41,240 bases of DNA from UKL13-2 sp043773745 (GTDB lineage Bacteria > Pseudomonadota > Gammaproteobacteria > Burkholderiales > Usitatibacteraceae), in the NCBI GenBank assembly GCA_043773745.1, contig JAYVEV010000103.1, positions 1 to 41,240 on the forward strand, given 5' to 3'. The notes beneath the pieces are model-generated. The model was not told where the DNA came from. It made no database searches and worked only from the letters and a program-made list of their open reading frames with translations. Below are positions 15,403-24,290 of this stretch, piece by piece. The position numbers and the translations under genes are program-made. Each line of letters starts with the position of its first letter. The stretch's first letter is position 1.

Positions 15403-15414
15403 CAACGATGCCTC

Positions 15415-16575
15415 TTACTGGGCTGGTTCGATACGAATCAATTCGCCCGTCGGTGAATCCGTGAGCAAATATAAATTGCCATCGGGACCGCTTCGTACAT
15501 CGCGAATGCGACCGAGTTTATTTTCAAACAGACGTTCTTCGCCAATCACTTTTTCACCGTCGAGCGTGAGGCGCACCAATGATTGTTTGGCAAGCGCACC
15601 GACGAATAAATTACCTTTCCATTTCGGAAAATTATTGCCCGTATAAAACGCCATGCCTGATGGCGCGATAGAAGGAACCCATACATGAATCGGTTGCGCC
15701 ATACCGGCTTTTTCGGTGCCCTCGCCGATTTTGGTTGCTGTACCGTAGTTCACACCATAGGTAATCACCGGCCAGCCATAGTTGGTGCCGGGCACCAGGA
15801 TATTCACCTCATCACCACCTTGGGGGCCATGCTCGTGTGTCCAGATTTTACCGGTAACCGGATGGATGGCCGCACCCTGCATATTACGGTGACCGTAAGT
15901 CCAGATTTCCGGTTTGGCGTTGGGCGTTTTGATGAACGGGTTATCTGGCGGCACTTTGCCGTCATCGGTCAGGCGAATGCTTTTACCCGCATGATCATTG
16001 AGCTTTTGTGCGCGTTCCTCGTAACCTTTATTGGGATTGTCGCCGCGATCACCAAAGGTGACGATCATGAAGCCTGCGCGGTCAAACACGATGCGCGAAC
16101 CAAAGTGCTGCCCCGCGCCCGACTTGGGTTCAAGCTTGAACAGCACTTGCACATCGGTCATAGCAGGCGCTTCACGCGTTCCGGTGAGCTTACCGCGGGC
16201 AACTTCCGTCCCGTATGCACTAGGTACACCCGCGTTATAGGTCCAATAAATCCAGCCGGTCTCAGCGTATTTCGGATGCAACACCACATCGAGCATACCG
16301 CCCTGCCCATGCTCGACTGCGACCGGCAACCCGGAGACGGGCAAGGTCACCAGCTTGCCACCGTCAATCACGCGCATCCGTCCGGCGCGCTCGGTCACCA
16401 ACATGCGGCCATCCGGCAAAAACGCGAGGCCCCACGGGTTCGCTAGCCCCGGCACCAGCGTGACCGCACGTACTTTGTAGTCGTTGGTATCAAATATTTT
16501 TTGCGCGAAGACGGGAGGCGCAATAAACGCGCATGACATTAACGCAGACAAAAGTAGAGCACGACGGATTTTCAT
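15415..16575 (-). CDS. PQQ-dependent aldose sugar dehydrogenase-like protein
   Basis: A 386-residue periplasmic protein of the soluble glucose/aldose dehydrogenase family (GSDH; six-bladed propeller, as in YliI/Asd). A signal peptide (MKIRRALLLSALMSCAFIAPPVFA) is followed by LVPGLANPWGLAFLPDGRMLVTER, the family's opening. VEHGQGGMLDVVLHP supplies the conserved histidine that acts as base, and GHRNMQGAAIHP and WTHEHGPQGGDE supply PQQ-site residues. It oxidises aldoses and passes electrons to a cytochrome or quinone; the cytochrome b561 gene just downstream may be the acceptor. The ATG at 16575 has AAGGATA upstream and gives a normal signal peptide; an open frame 33 nt longer is unlikely. PQQ biosynthesis genes are not in the window. 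Confidence 0.9.
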   Translation of the reverse strand: MKIRRALLLSALMSCAFIAPPVFAQKIFDTNDYKVRAVTLVPGLANPWGLAFLPDGRMLVTERAGRMRVIDGGKLVTLPVSGLPVAVEHGQGGMLDVVLHPKYAETGWIYWTYNAGVPSAYGTEVARGKLTGTREAPAMTDVQVLFKLEPKSGAGQHFGSRIVFDRAGFMIVTFGDRGDNPNKGYEERAQKLNDHAGKSIRLTDDGKVPPDNPFIKTPNAKPEIWTYGHRNMQGAAIHPVTGKIWTHEHGPQGGDEVNILVPGTNYGWPVITYGVNYGTATKIGEGTEKAGMAQPIHVWVPSIAPSGMAFYTGNNFPKWKGNLFVGALAKQSLVRLTLDGEKVIGEERLFENKLGRIRDVRSGPDGNLYLLTDSPTGELIRIEPAQ

Positions 16576-16615
16576 AAATATCCTTGGAGTTCGCTGGAGC
16601 CAGCGCACTAGATTC

Positions 16616-16705
16616 TGGCGGAAGGTGTGAGATTCGAACTCACGGAAGACTCGCGCCCTCGCCGGTTTTCAAGACCGGTGCCTTAAACCGCTCGGCCAAC
16701 CTTCC
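16616..16705 (-). tRNA. tRNA-Ser (anticodon UGA)
   Basis: A complete 90-nt type II tRNA. The acceptor GGAAGGT pairs with the 3' strand before G and an encoded CCA. The anticodon stem-loop CCGGT-CTTGAAA-ACCGG reads TGA, for UCA and related codons. It has a long variable arm, and the T-loop TTCGAATC is intact. It is the second serine tRNA of the window. Confidence 0.95.
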
Positions 16706-16938
16706 AGAGCGCGCATTTTATCATCCCAGACGATGAATTGGCACATCTGCACGCCAATACAACATCAAAAAATATCCAAATCTGGTTTTTGAGTGGTCTG
16801 GAAGTCAAAAAAAACGTGTTTGTGACCGCAAGGTCTTGCGGCAGCGTGCAGCAGCAAAAGGAACTCTTGTGGCGGATATTGCTCAAAGCAGTACAATAAA
16901 CATTGTTTGTTTATTGACTCATAGCAAAGGAAAACATT
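16706..16938. other. intergenic region between tRNA-Ser(UGA) and BI-1 gene
   Basis: No gene is apparent in these 233 nt. They contain the divergent promoters of the tRNA and the BI-1 gene; a GATAAAAT just upstream of the tRNA is a possible -10. The right end holds the 23-bp dyad described separately. Confidence 0.5.
16894..16916. promoter_or_regulatory. operator-like inverted repeat before BI-1 gene
   Basis: Perfect 9-bp arms CAATAAACA and TGTTTATTG around a TTGTT spacer, ending 22 nt before the start codon. The left arm overlaps a possible TACAAT -10 (16892-16897). It looks like a repressor site; no T-run follows. Confidence 0.5.
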
Positions 16939-17634
16939 ATGCAACCCGATCTTCAATTGGCTCCAGCAGCAGGCACCAATGGTATCGCAGCCACACAGAA
17001 CCGCGTATTGCGTAATACCTATGCGCTGTTGGGTGTCACGATGATCCCAACGGTTATCGGCGCGATTGTCGGCACCAACCTCAGCTTCGCATTTATGCGC
17101 TCAAGCCCTATCATCAGTGTGTTAGTACTGATGGCTATTGTTTACGGCCTCATGTTTGCCATCGAAAAAAACAAGGATTCCAGCGTCGGGGTTTACCTGC
17201 TGCTGGTCTTTACATTTTTTATGGGCGTGATTTTGGGCCCGTTGCTGCAAGTGGCTTTGTCATTCAGAAACGGCGCACAACTCATTGCTGTCGCGGCGGG
17301 CGGTACCGGCATCACCTTTATGGCAATGGCTGCTTTTTCAGCCACCACCAAGCGTGATCTTTCCGGTATGGGACGCTTCCTATTCGTTGGCGCGATTGTG
17401 CTGATGATTGCTGTCGTTGCCAATATTTTCCTGCAAATGCCCGCCTTGCAACTGGCATTGAGTGCAGCCTTCATCTTGTTTTCGTCGATGATTATTGCCT
17501 ACACCATCAATAGCGTGGTTCACGGTGGCGAGACCAATTACATCAGCGCAACCCTGAGCATTTACGTCAGCATCTACAATATTTTCTCCAGCTTGTTGCA
17601 AATATTGATGGCCGTAACCGGTAATCGTGACTAA
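16939..17634 (+). CDS. Bax inhibitor-1/YccA family membrane protein
   Basis: A 231-residue inner-membrane protein with seven hydrophobic segments (PF01027). The sequence begins with a short polar tail, then NRVLRNTYALLGVTMIPTVIGAIVG, matching YccA-type members. Acidic residues in the last segments, implicated in cation leak, are not all obvious, and the C-terminus ends MAVTGNRD. In E. coli, YccA binds and inhibits the FtsH protease. The ATG has AAAGGAAAA upstream. The gene ends at a strong terminator and is convergent with rlmD. Confidence 0.9.
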   Translation: MQPDLQLAPAAGTNGIAATQNRVLRNTYALLGVTMIPTVIGAIVGTNLSFAFMRSSPIISVLVLMAIVYGLMFAIEKNKDSSVGVYLLLVFTFFMGVILGPLLQVALSFRNGAQLIAVAAGGTGITFMAMAAFSATTKRDLSGMGRFLFVGAIVLMIAVVANIFLQMPALQLALSAAFILFSSMIIAYTINSVVHGGETNYISATLSIYVSIYNIFSSLLQILMAVTGNRD

Positions 17635-17659
17635 CGATTAATTTTCACCAAGCTACATT

Positions 17660-17690
17660 AAAACGGCCCCGATATTCGGGGCCGTTTTTT
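17660..17690. terminator. bidirectional intrinsic terminator between BI-1 gene and rlmD
   Basis: AAAACGGCCCCG and CGGGGCCGTTTTTT form a GC-rich 12-bp stem with a 5-nt loop. Six T follow on the plus strand, and an A-run gives T on the minus strand. Confidence 0.9.
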
Positions 17691-17712
17691 ATTGCATTAT
17701 TTTATTGCATTA
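17687..17712. repeat. tandem 13-bp direct repeat
   Basis: TTTTATTGCATTA occurs twice in a row just after the terminator. It is probably slippage-derived; no function is suggested. Confidence 0.6.
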
Positions 17713-17729
17713 AAGCCGCACGCAAAGTT

Positions 17730-19091
17730 TTAATCACGCTCAAACAGAGCGATAGATTCCACATGCGCCGTATGCGGGAACATATTCACCACGCCCGCCG
17801 CTTTCAACTTAAAGCCCTGCACGTGCACCAGCTCACCCGCATCTCGCGCCAGCGTGCCGGGGCTGCACGACACATAGACAATTCGCTTTAACTCTGGCCG
17901 CAGCTCACGCCCCAATAACTTGCAGACTTCCAATGCGCCATCACGTGGCGGGTCAATCAGCATTTTGCTCACGGCAGGGATGCGCCGCATGGCGGCTTCC
18001 TGATCTGTATATAAATCGGCCGGGAAGAAAGTTGTGCGCTCAGTAAGTGATGCACCATCGCGATTATTCCGCCGCGCGTTCTGCTGTGCCCGTTCAGTCA
18101 GCGATGCGCTACCTTCGACGCCGATTACATGCGCGCCCAATCGGGCCATCGGCAAACTAAAATTCCCCAGTCCGCAAAATAAATCCGCAATCACTTCGCC
18201 GGGTTTCGGAGCCAACAGCTGCATCGCGCGCGCAACCATCAGGCGATTTACATTGTGATTAACCTGGGTAAATTCGGTCGGCCGAAAAATAATATCCAGA
18301 TCATATTCTGGCAGCGTGTAAGTCAGATCGGGCGCATCCAGCGGATAGAACGGCACCGCCGTTTCCGGACCTTTCACCTGTACCCACCACTGAACATGAT
18401 GTTCATCCGCAAATGTTTTTAGCTTGGCTTCATCAGCCGGTGTCAGCGCGTCCAGCAGACGCAGCACCAGCGCGGTAATGCGCTCGCCAACTGCAATCTC
18501 GATTTGTGGAATACGATCGCGAATATCCAGGCTGGTTAACAGCACGCGCAACGGCTCAATCATGCAGCCCACACCGCCCGCCAAGACTTCACAGGATTTC
18601 ATATCAGCGACAAAGCTCGATTTTCGTTCCCGGAACCCGACCAGCACCCCGCCCTTCTTAGCCACATAGTTGACCGAGAGTCGCCCGCGGTGGCGATATT
18701 GCCATTGCGCTGCATAGATTGGCGGCAATATTCGTTCGCACTCCACTTTGCCAATGCGCGCCAGATTATCTTCCAGCACCCGCTGCTTGGCCGCAACCTG
18801 CAAGGTGTAATCAGCATGCTGTAAGAGACAGCCTCCGCACAGCCCATAGTAAATACACTTGGGGGTCACGCGCTCTGGCGCCTGACACAGAATCGAGATT
18901 AACGTGGCAGTTTCAAAATTTTTCTTTTTTCGCGAAGCCTGATAGACCACTCGCTCGCGAGGCAATGCACCTTCAACAAATATTGCTTTACCGTCAACAT
19001 GCGCCACACCCCGGCCTTCATGGTCAAGCGATTCGATTAGCGCAACTGGTTGAATCGGCTGTGCGATAGGGGTGATTGATGCTGTCGTCAT
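17730..19091 (-). CDS. rlmD: 23S rRNA (uracil-1939-C5)-methyltransferase
   Basis: Methylates U1939 of 23S rRNA using S-adenosylmethionine. It is 453 residues long. An N-terminal TRAM domain (about 12-66) is followed by an iron-sulfur cluster region with cysteines at 79, 85 and 88 (KCIYYGLCGGCLLQH) and a fourth in MKSCEVL. The methyltransferase domain has LFCGLGNFSLPMA for cofactor binding, the DPPRDGA motif and catalytic Cys in VYVSCSPGTLARD. The ATG at 19091 is used; a TTG three codons earlier is possible. A perfect TATAAT lies about 50 nt upstream. No fused RelA gene or other partner is adjacent. Confidence 0.93.
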   Translation of the reverse strand: MTTASITPIAQPIQPVALIESLDHEGRGVAHVDGKAIFVEGALPRERVVYQASRKKKNFETATLISILCQAPERVTPKCIYYGLCGGCLLQHADYTLQVAAKQRVLEDNLARIGKVECERILPPIYAAQWQYRHRGRLSVNYVAKKGGVLVGFRERKSSFVADMKSCEVLAGGVGCMIEPLRVLLTSLDIRDRIPQIEIAVGERITALVLRLLDALTPADEAKLKTFADEHHVQWWVQVKGPETAVPFYPLDAPDLTYTLPEYDLDIIFRPTEFTQVNHNVNRLMVARAMQLLAPKPGEVIADLFCGLGNFSLPMARLGAHVIGVEGSASLTERAQQNARRNNRDGASLTERTTFFPADLYTDQEAAMRRIPAVSKMLIDPPRDGALEVCKLLGRELRPELKRIVYVSCSPGTLARDAGELVHVQGFKLKAAGVVNMFPHTAHVESIALFERD

Positions 19092-19140
19092 GGCGGGCAA
19101 TAAGTGTTGAATAAATCAATGTAAAACAACGGGAGCCGAG

Positions 19141-19146
19141 ATTATA
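19141..19146 (-). promoter_or_regulatory. -10 element of rlmD
   Basis: A perfect TATAAT on the minus strand, placing a start near 19134 and a leader of about 40 nt. No good -35 is seen at the right distance. Confidence 0.4.
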
Positions 19147-19211
19147 CGCTGCGCCTATGAACGGCTTCCTTGACGGAGCGGGCGGGCGGCACAAATGGCA
19201 CAAATAGCAAG

Positions 19212-19239
19212 AAAGGGCACGATCATCATCGTGCCCTTT
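19212..19239 (-). terminator. intrinsic terminator of the secreted protease gene
   Basis: AAAGGGCACGAT and ATCGTGCCCTTT form a perfect 12-bp stem with a 4-nt loop. It lies about 55 nt past the protease stop codon on the minus strand and has T-rich flanks on both sides. Confidence 0.8.
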
Positions 19240-19294
19240 TTATTTTTGCAGGGATTACAGCCTGCGTAATGCTGACCGATATTAATATCAATCG

Positions 19295-22200
19295 CTATGG
19301 CTGGAACACCGTATAGCCAAGCGGAGCAGCGCCTGCATTATCAATTATAGTCTGCACCACTCCGTTGTTACCCATGAGCCAGACAGTCAAGGTGCCATTG
19401 GCGCGCAACCAGACAATATCCATAATGCCATCGCCATCAAAATCACCTGATGCATAAAACTGCCATGTAGGATCGGCGAAAGGCAAGGCAATTGTGTTGT
19501 TGGCCACCACTAGCGAGCTCGATGTGCAGGAAGCGTTGGGGTCATCCGGGTTGCCCGAAAAAGGTGGCAACGCCAAGCCAACTGCGTTTAGCGACATCAA
19601 GCTGGTGACACCGGAGGATTGATTACGGATCAATATATCGCCACGTCGCTGTCCGGTGAAATCGGCCAACTTGAGCACGGTATATCCGCTCGGCAACGTG
19701 CCTGCCGACAGATTCGCACAGGTGCGTGCGGCAGTCGCCATTAGTGCGCGAATCGAACCCGCTGGGCTGATATAAATCATATCGGCTGAACCATCACCAT
19801 TCAGGTCAGCCGCGCCCAACAAATTCCAATCCAGCGGTGCGCCGCCGCGCTTTCTGACAATCGGCGCTGAAGTACCATTGGCAAACCAAATATAGGAAAC
19901 ACCGGTATCAGGTGAATTGGTGACCACATAGCGCCAGACCAGATCACCAAAACCATCGCCGTCCAAATCACCCACTGCCTGAACATCCCACACCGGCTTT
20001 ACCAAGCGGATTACGCGTTGATTCGCCGGCAGGAAATCATTCCAGGCCAGCACATCCGATCTGCCATTAACGTCAAGCTGGTTTGGATTCTGGAAAGCCA
20101 GATCGCTTTTACCGTTGCCATCAAAATCGACTGCGCCCACTAAACGATAAGCCGCGCCCGGATCGGCCTGTGCGGTAAATTGAAATTGACCATTAACCAG
20201 ACGTCCGCCGAGTAATTGGGCACCAGCGGAGCGCACCAACACGACACTTTTGCCACTACCATCAATATCAATTCCGCCACGCTTGGAAAGTGCCACGGGC
20301 ACATACACAATAAAACTTTGCTTGACCTGCGGCGCGGCAGCGTAGGTTGTATTGCCTGCCTGATCAGCAGTGACAGTACAAACGCCCGCACCCGACAATA
20401 AAATGCTGGAGCCCGAAATACTGCAAACCGATGTTGTCAGGCTAACGGTGGTGACGGCCAATCCCGACGATGCCGTTGCGCTGAACGTGAAAGAGCCGAT
20501 GCTGAGCGCCCTGCTGCCGGGATTGACAAAGGTAATGGTTTGCGAGGTCAAAGGCGGCGGTGAATTCGTTGGAACAAAGGTTGAGTAAACCTGATAGCCG
20601 TTGGGCGTAACTGCCTGCGGATCCCACATGGCTACGCTGACGTAGTAGGTGCCGGGCTGGACCGCAATATCTTTAATCAGAAAATTGGTGTCCGTATCTG
20701 ACGCATCATCGTTAGTTGCACTGTTGTTGCATTCCGCCGCATTGCTGGGCGACGGCATGCAGGAACCATTCGATTTCAGCAAAATGGCCATGGTATCGAG
20801 ATTGGCACCCGCCGCATCTTTGCCGCGACTGCCGACTGAGAGTGTGCCGGACTCGGATACGACGATACGATAGACATCCAAATCGCCCACATAATCAAGC
20901 GTCGCATTTAGCGTGCTATTCAAGGGTAATACCGGCCCCGTGCTGTTGGGCTGGTTAGGGAAATCATCACTGGCCGGAAAGCTTTGTCCATTCAAAAAAT
21001 ACTTAATCTGCTCATAAAAAATCTCGAAGCGACCATAGTTTGAGTTTTCATTCAAATTGCTGCATGAAAGCGACGTGCCGTTACGCAACGTACTGCTGGA
21101 GAGTATGCCGCGTAGCTGCAGGCCACCATTACTCTGGGTAAAAATGCCCGAGCCTGACGAGCCGCCTTCAATAATGCCTTGGGTAAAAAAGACGCCATAC
21201 ATTTGCTGGTTATAGCCCTGCAAGCCCAGCTGACCCGTCGTATTGGCGGGATTGGGCTGGCCATTAGCGGTTATAACATTGACTGTACCGGTTGCCCATT
21301 TCATCGGCGCGCCACCCGGATGACTGAGTGAGACTACCGGGTCGTCTTTCAACATTAGAGCCGCATTCCAGCCAGCATAAACGGCGCCCGGTGGCGGAGT
21401 TTGATTGAGGCGCAGCAGCGTGCTATCCGCCATTTGATTGGTAAATACCAACTGCGCGCCCCCAGACAGCGTCACCTGCCCGGGAAAGAACGCGCCATTC
21501 TCATTTGCGACATTCGCACCACAAGTCATATTTTTGCGAAACCAGATGGTCGAAACACTGGCGGCTTCAGCCGTGGCGGAAATGCAGTGGTTCGCCGTGA
21601 GGAAAAATGGCGCTGGAAATTGATTGGAGTTAATCAGTGTGCCAGAGCATAAGTAGCCACTGCCGCCACTGACAAAGTTAATCTTCGCCACTGAATTACT
21701 ACGTTCCGCGATGGCAGCATCAAGTGTGGAGCTATTCGTCGGACAAACCACATCGACCGTGCATGATCCCGCGGCGGGTACCGACGCTTCGCCCGGCGCT
21801 TTGGCTACTTGGCTGGTCAATAGCGATTCAACAAAGTGCAATACGCCCGCCACTTGTATTTCTACATCGTTGATTTTTTGCGGCGTGAAAATTTCGACAA
21901 TCTGCGCGCCGCCCTCGGTATAAGGCGTCCACAACACACCTTCATGGGCGAGATTGAGCGGCAAAGACTCTGCGGTGCCGGCTGTCGATGTAGCCACCCG
22001 AATTTCACCAAAAGTGAGTCCTCGTGGCAGCACTAATTTAGCGCGAACACCCATTGCCCCTTCCGACGAGATGTAGAGGTGCGTGACATTACCACCCGCC
22101 ACAGCCTGCCATTGGAGGCGCGTGGCGGACATGCCGCTGTCGAGCACGGGGCCCACGTAATACGGCGCGACCGGCGGCTCAGTGGCGAGCCCCAAAATGC

Positions 22201-22450
22201 TAGAAACTGATTTTTCAGCTGGGCTGCCTTTCGCACCAGTCGCCGCTTCCTGCAAGGTCTGCTTGCTTGGTGACAACGCTACCCGAAAGCTGGGCGCATT
22301 GGCTGATCGCAGTTGTTTGGCGACTGCTACTGCCTCCTGAAGATCAATGCTTTGGTAGCGCGAAGGCATTTCCTGTGCGGTTGTCGTGAGCGCAAATAGG
22401 CCTAATGCCGTGGCAAAGCTGAGCCTGCTGAACATGTGGCGAATATTCAT
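19295..22450 (-). CDS. secreted trypsin-like protease with PPC, Ig-like and FG-GAP repeats
   Basis: A 1051-residue exported protein. Domains in order: signal peptide (1-25), an N-terminal propeptide-like region (26-225), a trypsin-fold protease (about 230-485) resembling lysyl endopeptidases, a PPC domain (about 495-620), a bacterial Ig-like domain (635-715) and FG-GAP repeats (720-1051). The protease triad is His288 in LTANHC, Asp342 in ADSTLL and Ser432 in GGSSGSG. Calcium-loop repeats DxDGxGxxD occur near 728, 775, 828, 882 and 1003, with a degenerate one near 930. The PPC domain is normally removed on secretion, which points to type II export. The ATG has AGGA 8 nt upstream. It stands alone; substrate specificity cannot be read directly. 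Confidence 0.88.
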   Translation of the reverse strand: MNIRHMFSRLSFATALGLFALTTTAQEMPSRYQSIDLQEAVAVAKQLRSANAPSFRVALSPSKQTLQEAATGAKGSPAEKSVSSILGLATEPPVAPYYVGPVLDSGMSATRLQWQAVAGGNVTHLYISSEGAMGVRAKLVLPRGLTFGEIRVATSTAGTAESLPLNLAHEGVLWTPYTEGGAQIVEIFTPQKINDVEIQVAGVLHFVESLLTSQVAKAPGEASVPAAGSCTVDVVCPTNSSTLDAAIAERSNSVAKINFVSGGSGYLCSGTLINSNQFPAPFFLTANHCISATAEAASVSTIWFRKNMTCGANVANENGAFFPGQVTLSGGAQLVFTNQMADSTLLRLNQTPPPGAVYAGWNAALMLKDDPVVSLSHPGGAPMKWATGTVNVITANGQPNPANTTGQLGLQGYNQQMYGVFFTQGIIEGGSSGSGIFTQSNGGLQLRGILSSSTLRNGTSLSCSNLNENSNYGRFEIFYEQIKYFLNGQSFPASDDFPNQPNSTGPVLPLNSTLNATLDYVGDLDVYRIVVSESGTLSVGSRGKDAAGANLDTMAILLKSNGSCMPSPSNAAECNNSATNDDASDTDTNFLIKDIAVQPGTYYVSVAMWDPQAVTPNGYQVYSTFVPTNSPPPLTSQTITFVNPGSRALSIGSFTFSATASSGLAVTTVSLTTSVCSISGSSILLSGAGVCTVTADQAGNTTYAAAPQVKQSFIVYVPVALSKRGGIDIDGSGKSVVLVRSAGAQLLGGRLVNGQFQFTAQADPGAAYRLVGAVDFDGNGKSDLAFQNPNQLDVNGRSDVLAWNDFLPANQRVIRLVKPVWDVQAVGDLDGDGFGDLVWRYVVTNSPDTGVSYIWFANGTSAPIVRKRGGAPLDWNLLGAADLNGDGSADMIYISPAGSIRALMATAARTCANLSAGTLPSGYTVLKLADFTGQRRGDILIRNQSSGVTSLMSLNAVGLALPPFSGNPDDPNASCTSSSLVVANNTIALPFADPTWQFYASGDFDGDGIMDIVWLRANGTLTVWLMGNNGVVQTIIDNAGAAPLGYTVFQP

Positions 22451-22533
22451 GATGTAATCCTGACGCTAAAAAATTTTACAAAGCTACAAAGGCTTAAGGA
22501 GCCATACACGGCTTGTGGTATTGGCCAGCAAAG

Positions 22534-23517
22534 TTATGGCTGGATGGATTTAGGATTAACAAAGCGGCTTGGCTTGACGCATTGCGCCAGACGCCCCAAT
22601 GCCAACCACTGCTGCAATAAAAATGTCGTGCCATATTGGCGGCCATCAAGCTGATCTCGCACCCCAGTTGCCGGATAAATATCCTCAAAATTCGCGCTGC
22701 GAAATAACACATCCCATATTGGAAATAGAACTGCAAAATTACATCCTTTGTTTAGCCCCTCGTGACCGACACCGATCGCGTGATGCATGCGGTGGAATCG
22801 CGGGCTTACCAGCAGATATTCACCTATACGGCCAAACGAAAGCCGCAGATTCGCATGCGAGAGACTTTCCACAACGCGCGTTGCCACCACAATCATTACA
22901 AACTGGGCGGGCGCAACACCGATCATCAAAGCGATCAGGGCAAATGCACCATCGATTAACACATCATCGAGCAAATGATTGCGGTCATCTGACCAAAAAC
23001 TCATCTGGCGCTGTGAATGATGCAAGCTGTGCAGAGCCCACCATGCATTAATCTGATGTTGCCCGCGATGCAACCAATAAGCCACAAAATCGAGCGCCAC
23101 CAGATAAAAAATAAAACTTAATAACGGCGACGAATGCAAAAATGGCCATGCATCCTCGAACTTGGGCGGGATGACGTCGTGCATTCGCAACCAGCCGTCC
23201 AGACTATCGACCAGCGGCGTCATCAACAAAAATAATGCCAGCGGCACAAACCCCAGCCGGTGCAAAATCGTATAGAAAATATCTACCCTTCTTTCGCCAT
23301 CATGGCTCCGCGCTTCGGCAGGGCGCCATCTTTCCAGCGCTCCAAACACAATGGCCAATAACGGCAACTCGATTGCCCCAATCAGGAAAAACTCGGTCCA
23401 ATCAAATGCCTGCTCGGCATAGCCACCCAAGCCCAGCTGATAAATAGCCGGTAGCACAACTGACTCAAAAGCCAAGTCATGCAGATTCGCAAATTGATTT
23501 GCAATCCATTCAAACAT
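22534..23517 (-). CDS. sterol desaturase/fatty acid hydroxylase family membrane protein
   Basis: A 327-residue membrane protein of the di-iron fatty acid hydroxylase superfamily (PF04116). The histidine clusters HRGQH, HSLHHS and HRMHH are in the right order in the second half, and there are four or more hydrophobic segments. Such enzymes use oxygen to hydroxylate or desaturate lipids or carotenoids; the substrate is unknown. The ATG at 23517 overlaps the stop of the deacetylase gene as ATGA, so it is translated with it. A longer frame of 14 codons would intrude into that gene and is rejected. It is last in a propeller-deacetylase-hydroxylase unit. Confidence 0.88.
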   Translation of the reverse strand: MFEWIANQFANLHDLAFESVVLPAIYQLGLGGYAEQAFDWTEFFLIGAIELPLLAIVFGALERWRPAEARSHDGERRVDIFYTILHRLGFVPLALFLLMTPLVDSLDGWLRMHDVIPPKFEDAWPFLHSSPLLSFIFYLVALDFVAYWLHRGQHQINAWWALHSLHHSQRQMSFWSDDRNHLLDDVLIDGAFALIALMIGVAPAQFVMIVVATRVVESLSHANLRLSFGRIGEYLLVSPRFHRMHHAIGVGHEGLNKGCNFAVLFPIWDVLFRSANFEDIYPATGVRDQLDGRQYGTTFLLQQWLALGRLAQCVKPSRFVNPKSIQP

Positions 23518-24287
23518 CAGCTTTTCCAGTTCGGATGTTCGGTAATTTTCGCGAAACACATGCCCCTAGCCTTTAACCCGTTGATCAGATCATCGAGCTT
23601 GGGATAAAGCGGTTCTTTTCGCAACCAGATGCCCAAGTGCCAAAGCAGGATATCGCCATCCTTGATGTCACGTAATTGCGCGGCGATTAATTTGTCAGAT
23701 GGAAATTTTTCGCTGGGCAATTCATCGCCTGACAGGCCGGCAGGCGACCACGGCACATGTTTATAGCCACAACTCTCGGCGAAGCGAATGGTATTGGGTG
23801 TCAATTTGCCACCGGGCGCACGCCATATTTTATCGAGGCTGCGTCCGGTCATGGCTTTGAAGGCATCTTCACTCTGCTTTATTTCACGACAAACTTGCTG
23901 TTGGTCTAGCGTCACGCCAGCGGCCTTTCCCCATGGCACGTAACTCACCTTATCCGCGCCCACATCCGCGCGAAAATACCAGTGTCGCCAAGTGTGAGAA
24001 CCAAACGCGTGACCTTCATCCGCCCGCGCTTTCCAAAATGGTTTCCAGGATGGATCAAGAGAGTTTTCACCGCGCTTGGTTTTTTCATTGGCGAGGAAAA
24101 AAGTTGCTTTAACATCCTGTTTTTTTAGAATGGCTGCGATCGCTTCAGCAGACTCCATATGACCGGTATCAATGGTCAAATAAACAGTGCCCTTGCAAGC
24201 CGCATGCGCGACACTTGCACATAAAATAGCCGCGACACCTGCGAAAGCAGTGTTGAGAAGCCACAACTTGCGCGGATGCCGCTTCAT
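23517..24287 (-). CDS. exported polysaccharide deacetylase family protein
   Basis: A 256-residue NodB-fold protein (PF01522) with a signal peptide ending HA near residue 29. Motif 1 is TIDTGH, where TFDDGP is usual: the first Asp is kept and the second is Thr. Motif 2 is GSHTWRH with both metal histidines; motif 3 is RAPGGK; the C-terminal LLWHLG supplies the last histidine. These enzymes remove acetyl groups from chitin, peptidoglycan or xylan. The changed second acidic residue of motif 1 affects the metal site, so activity needs proof. The gene begins 3 nt after the propeller gene's stop and overlaps the next start. Confidence 0.87.
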   Translation of the reverse strand: MKRHPRKLWLLNTAFAGVAAILCASVAHAACKGTVYLTIDTGHMESAEAIAAILKKQDVKATFFLANEKTKRGENSLDPSWKPFWKARADEGHAFGSHTWRHWYFRADVGADKVSYVPWGKAAGVTLDQQQVCREIKQSEDAFKAMTGRSLDKIWRAPGGKLTPNTIRFAESCGYKHVPWSPAGLSGDELPSEKFPSDKLIAAQLRDIKDGDILLWHLGIWLRKEPLYPKLDDLINGLKARGMCFAKITEHPNWKS

Positions 24288-24290
24288 CGA

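Noticed and set aside
15685..16446. 253-codon open frame on the plus strand
   Set aside because: It is wholly antisense to the PQQ sugar dehydrogenase, has no recognisable domain and no ribosome-binding site; the gene on the other strand has clear motifs.
22534..23559. Longer start for the sterol-desaturase-like protein
   Set aside because: The extra 14 codons overlap the deacetylase gene and lack a ribosome-binding site, while an ATGA overlap gives a natural start at 23517.
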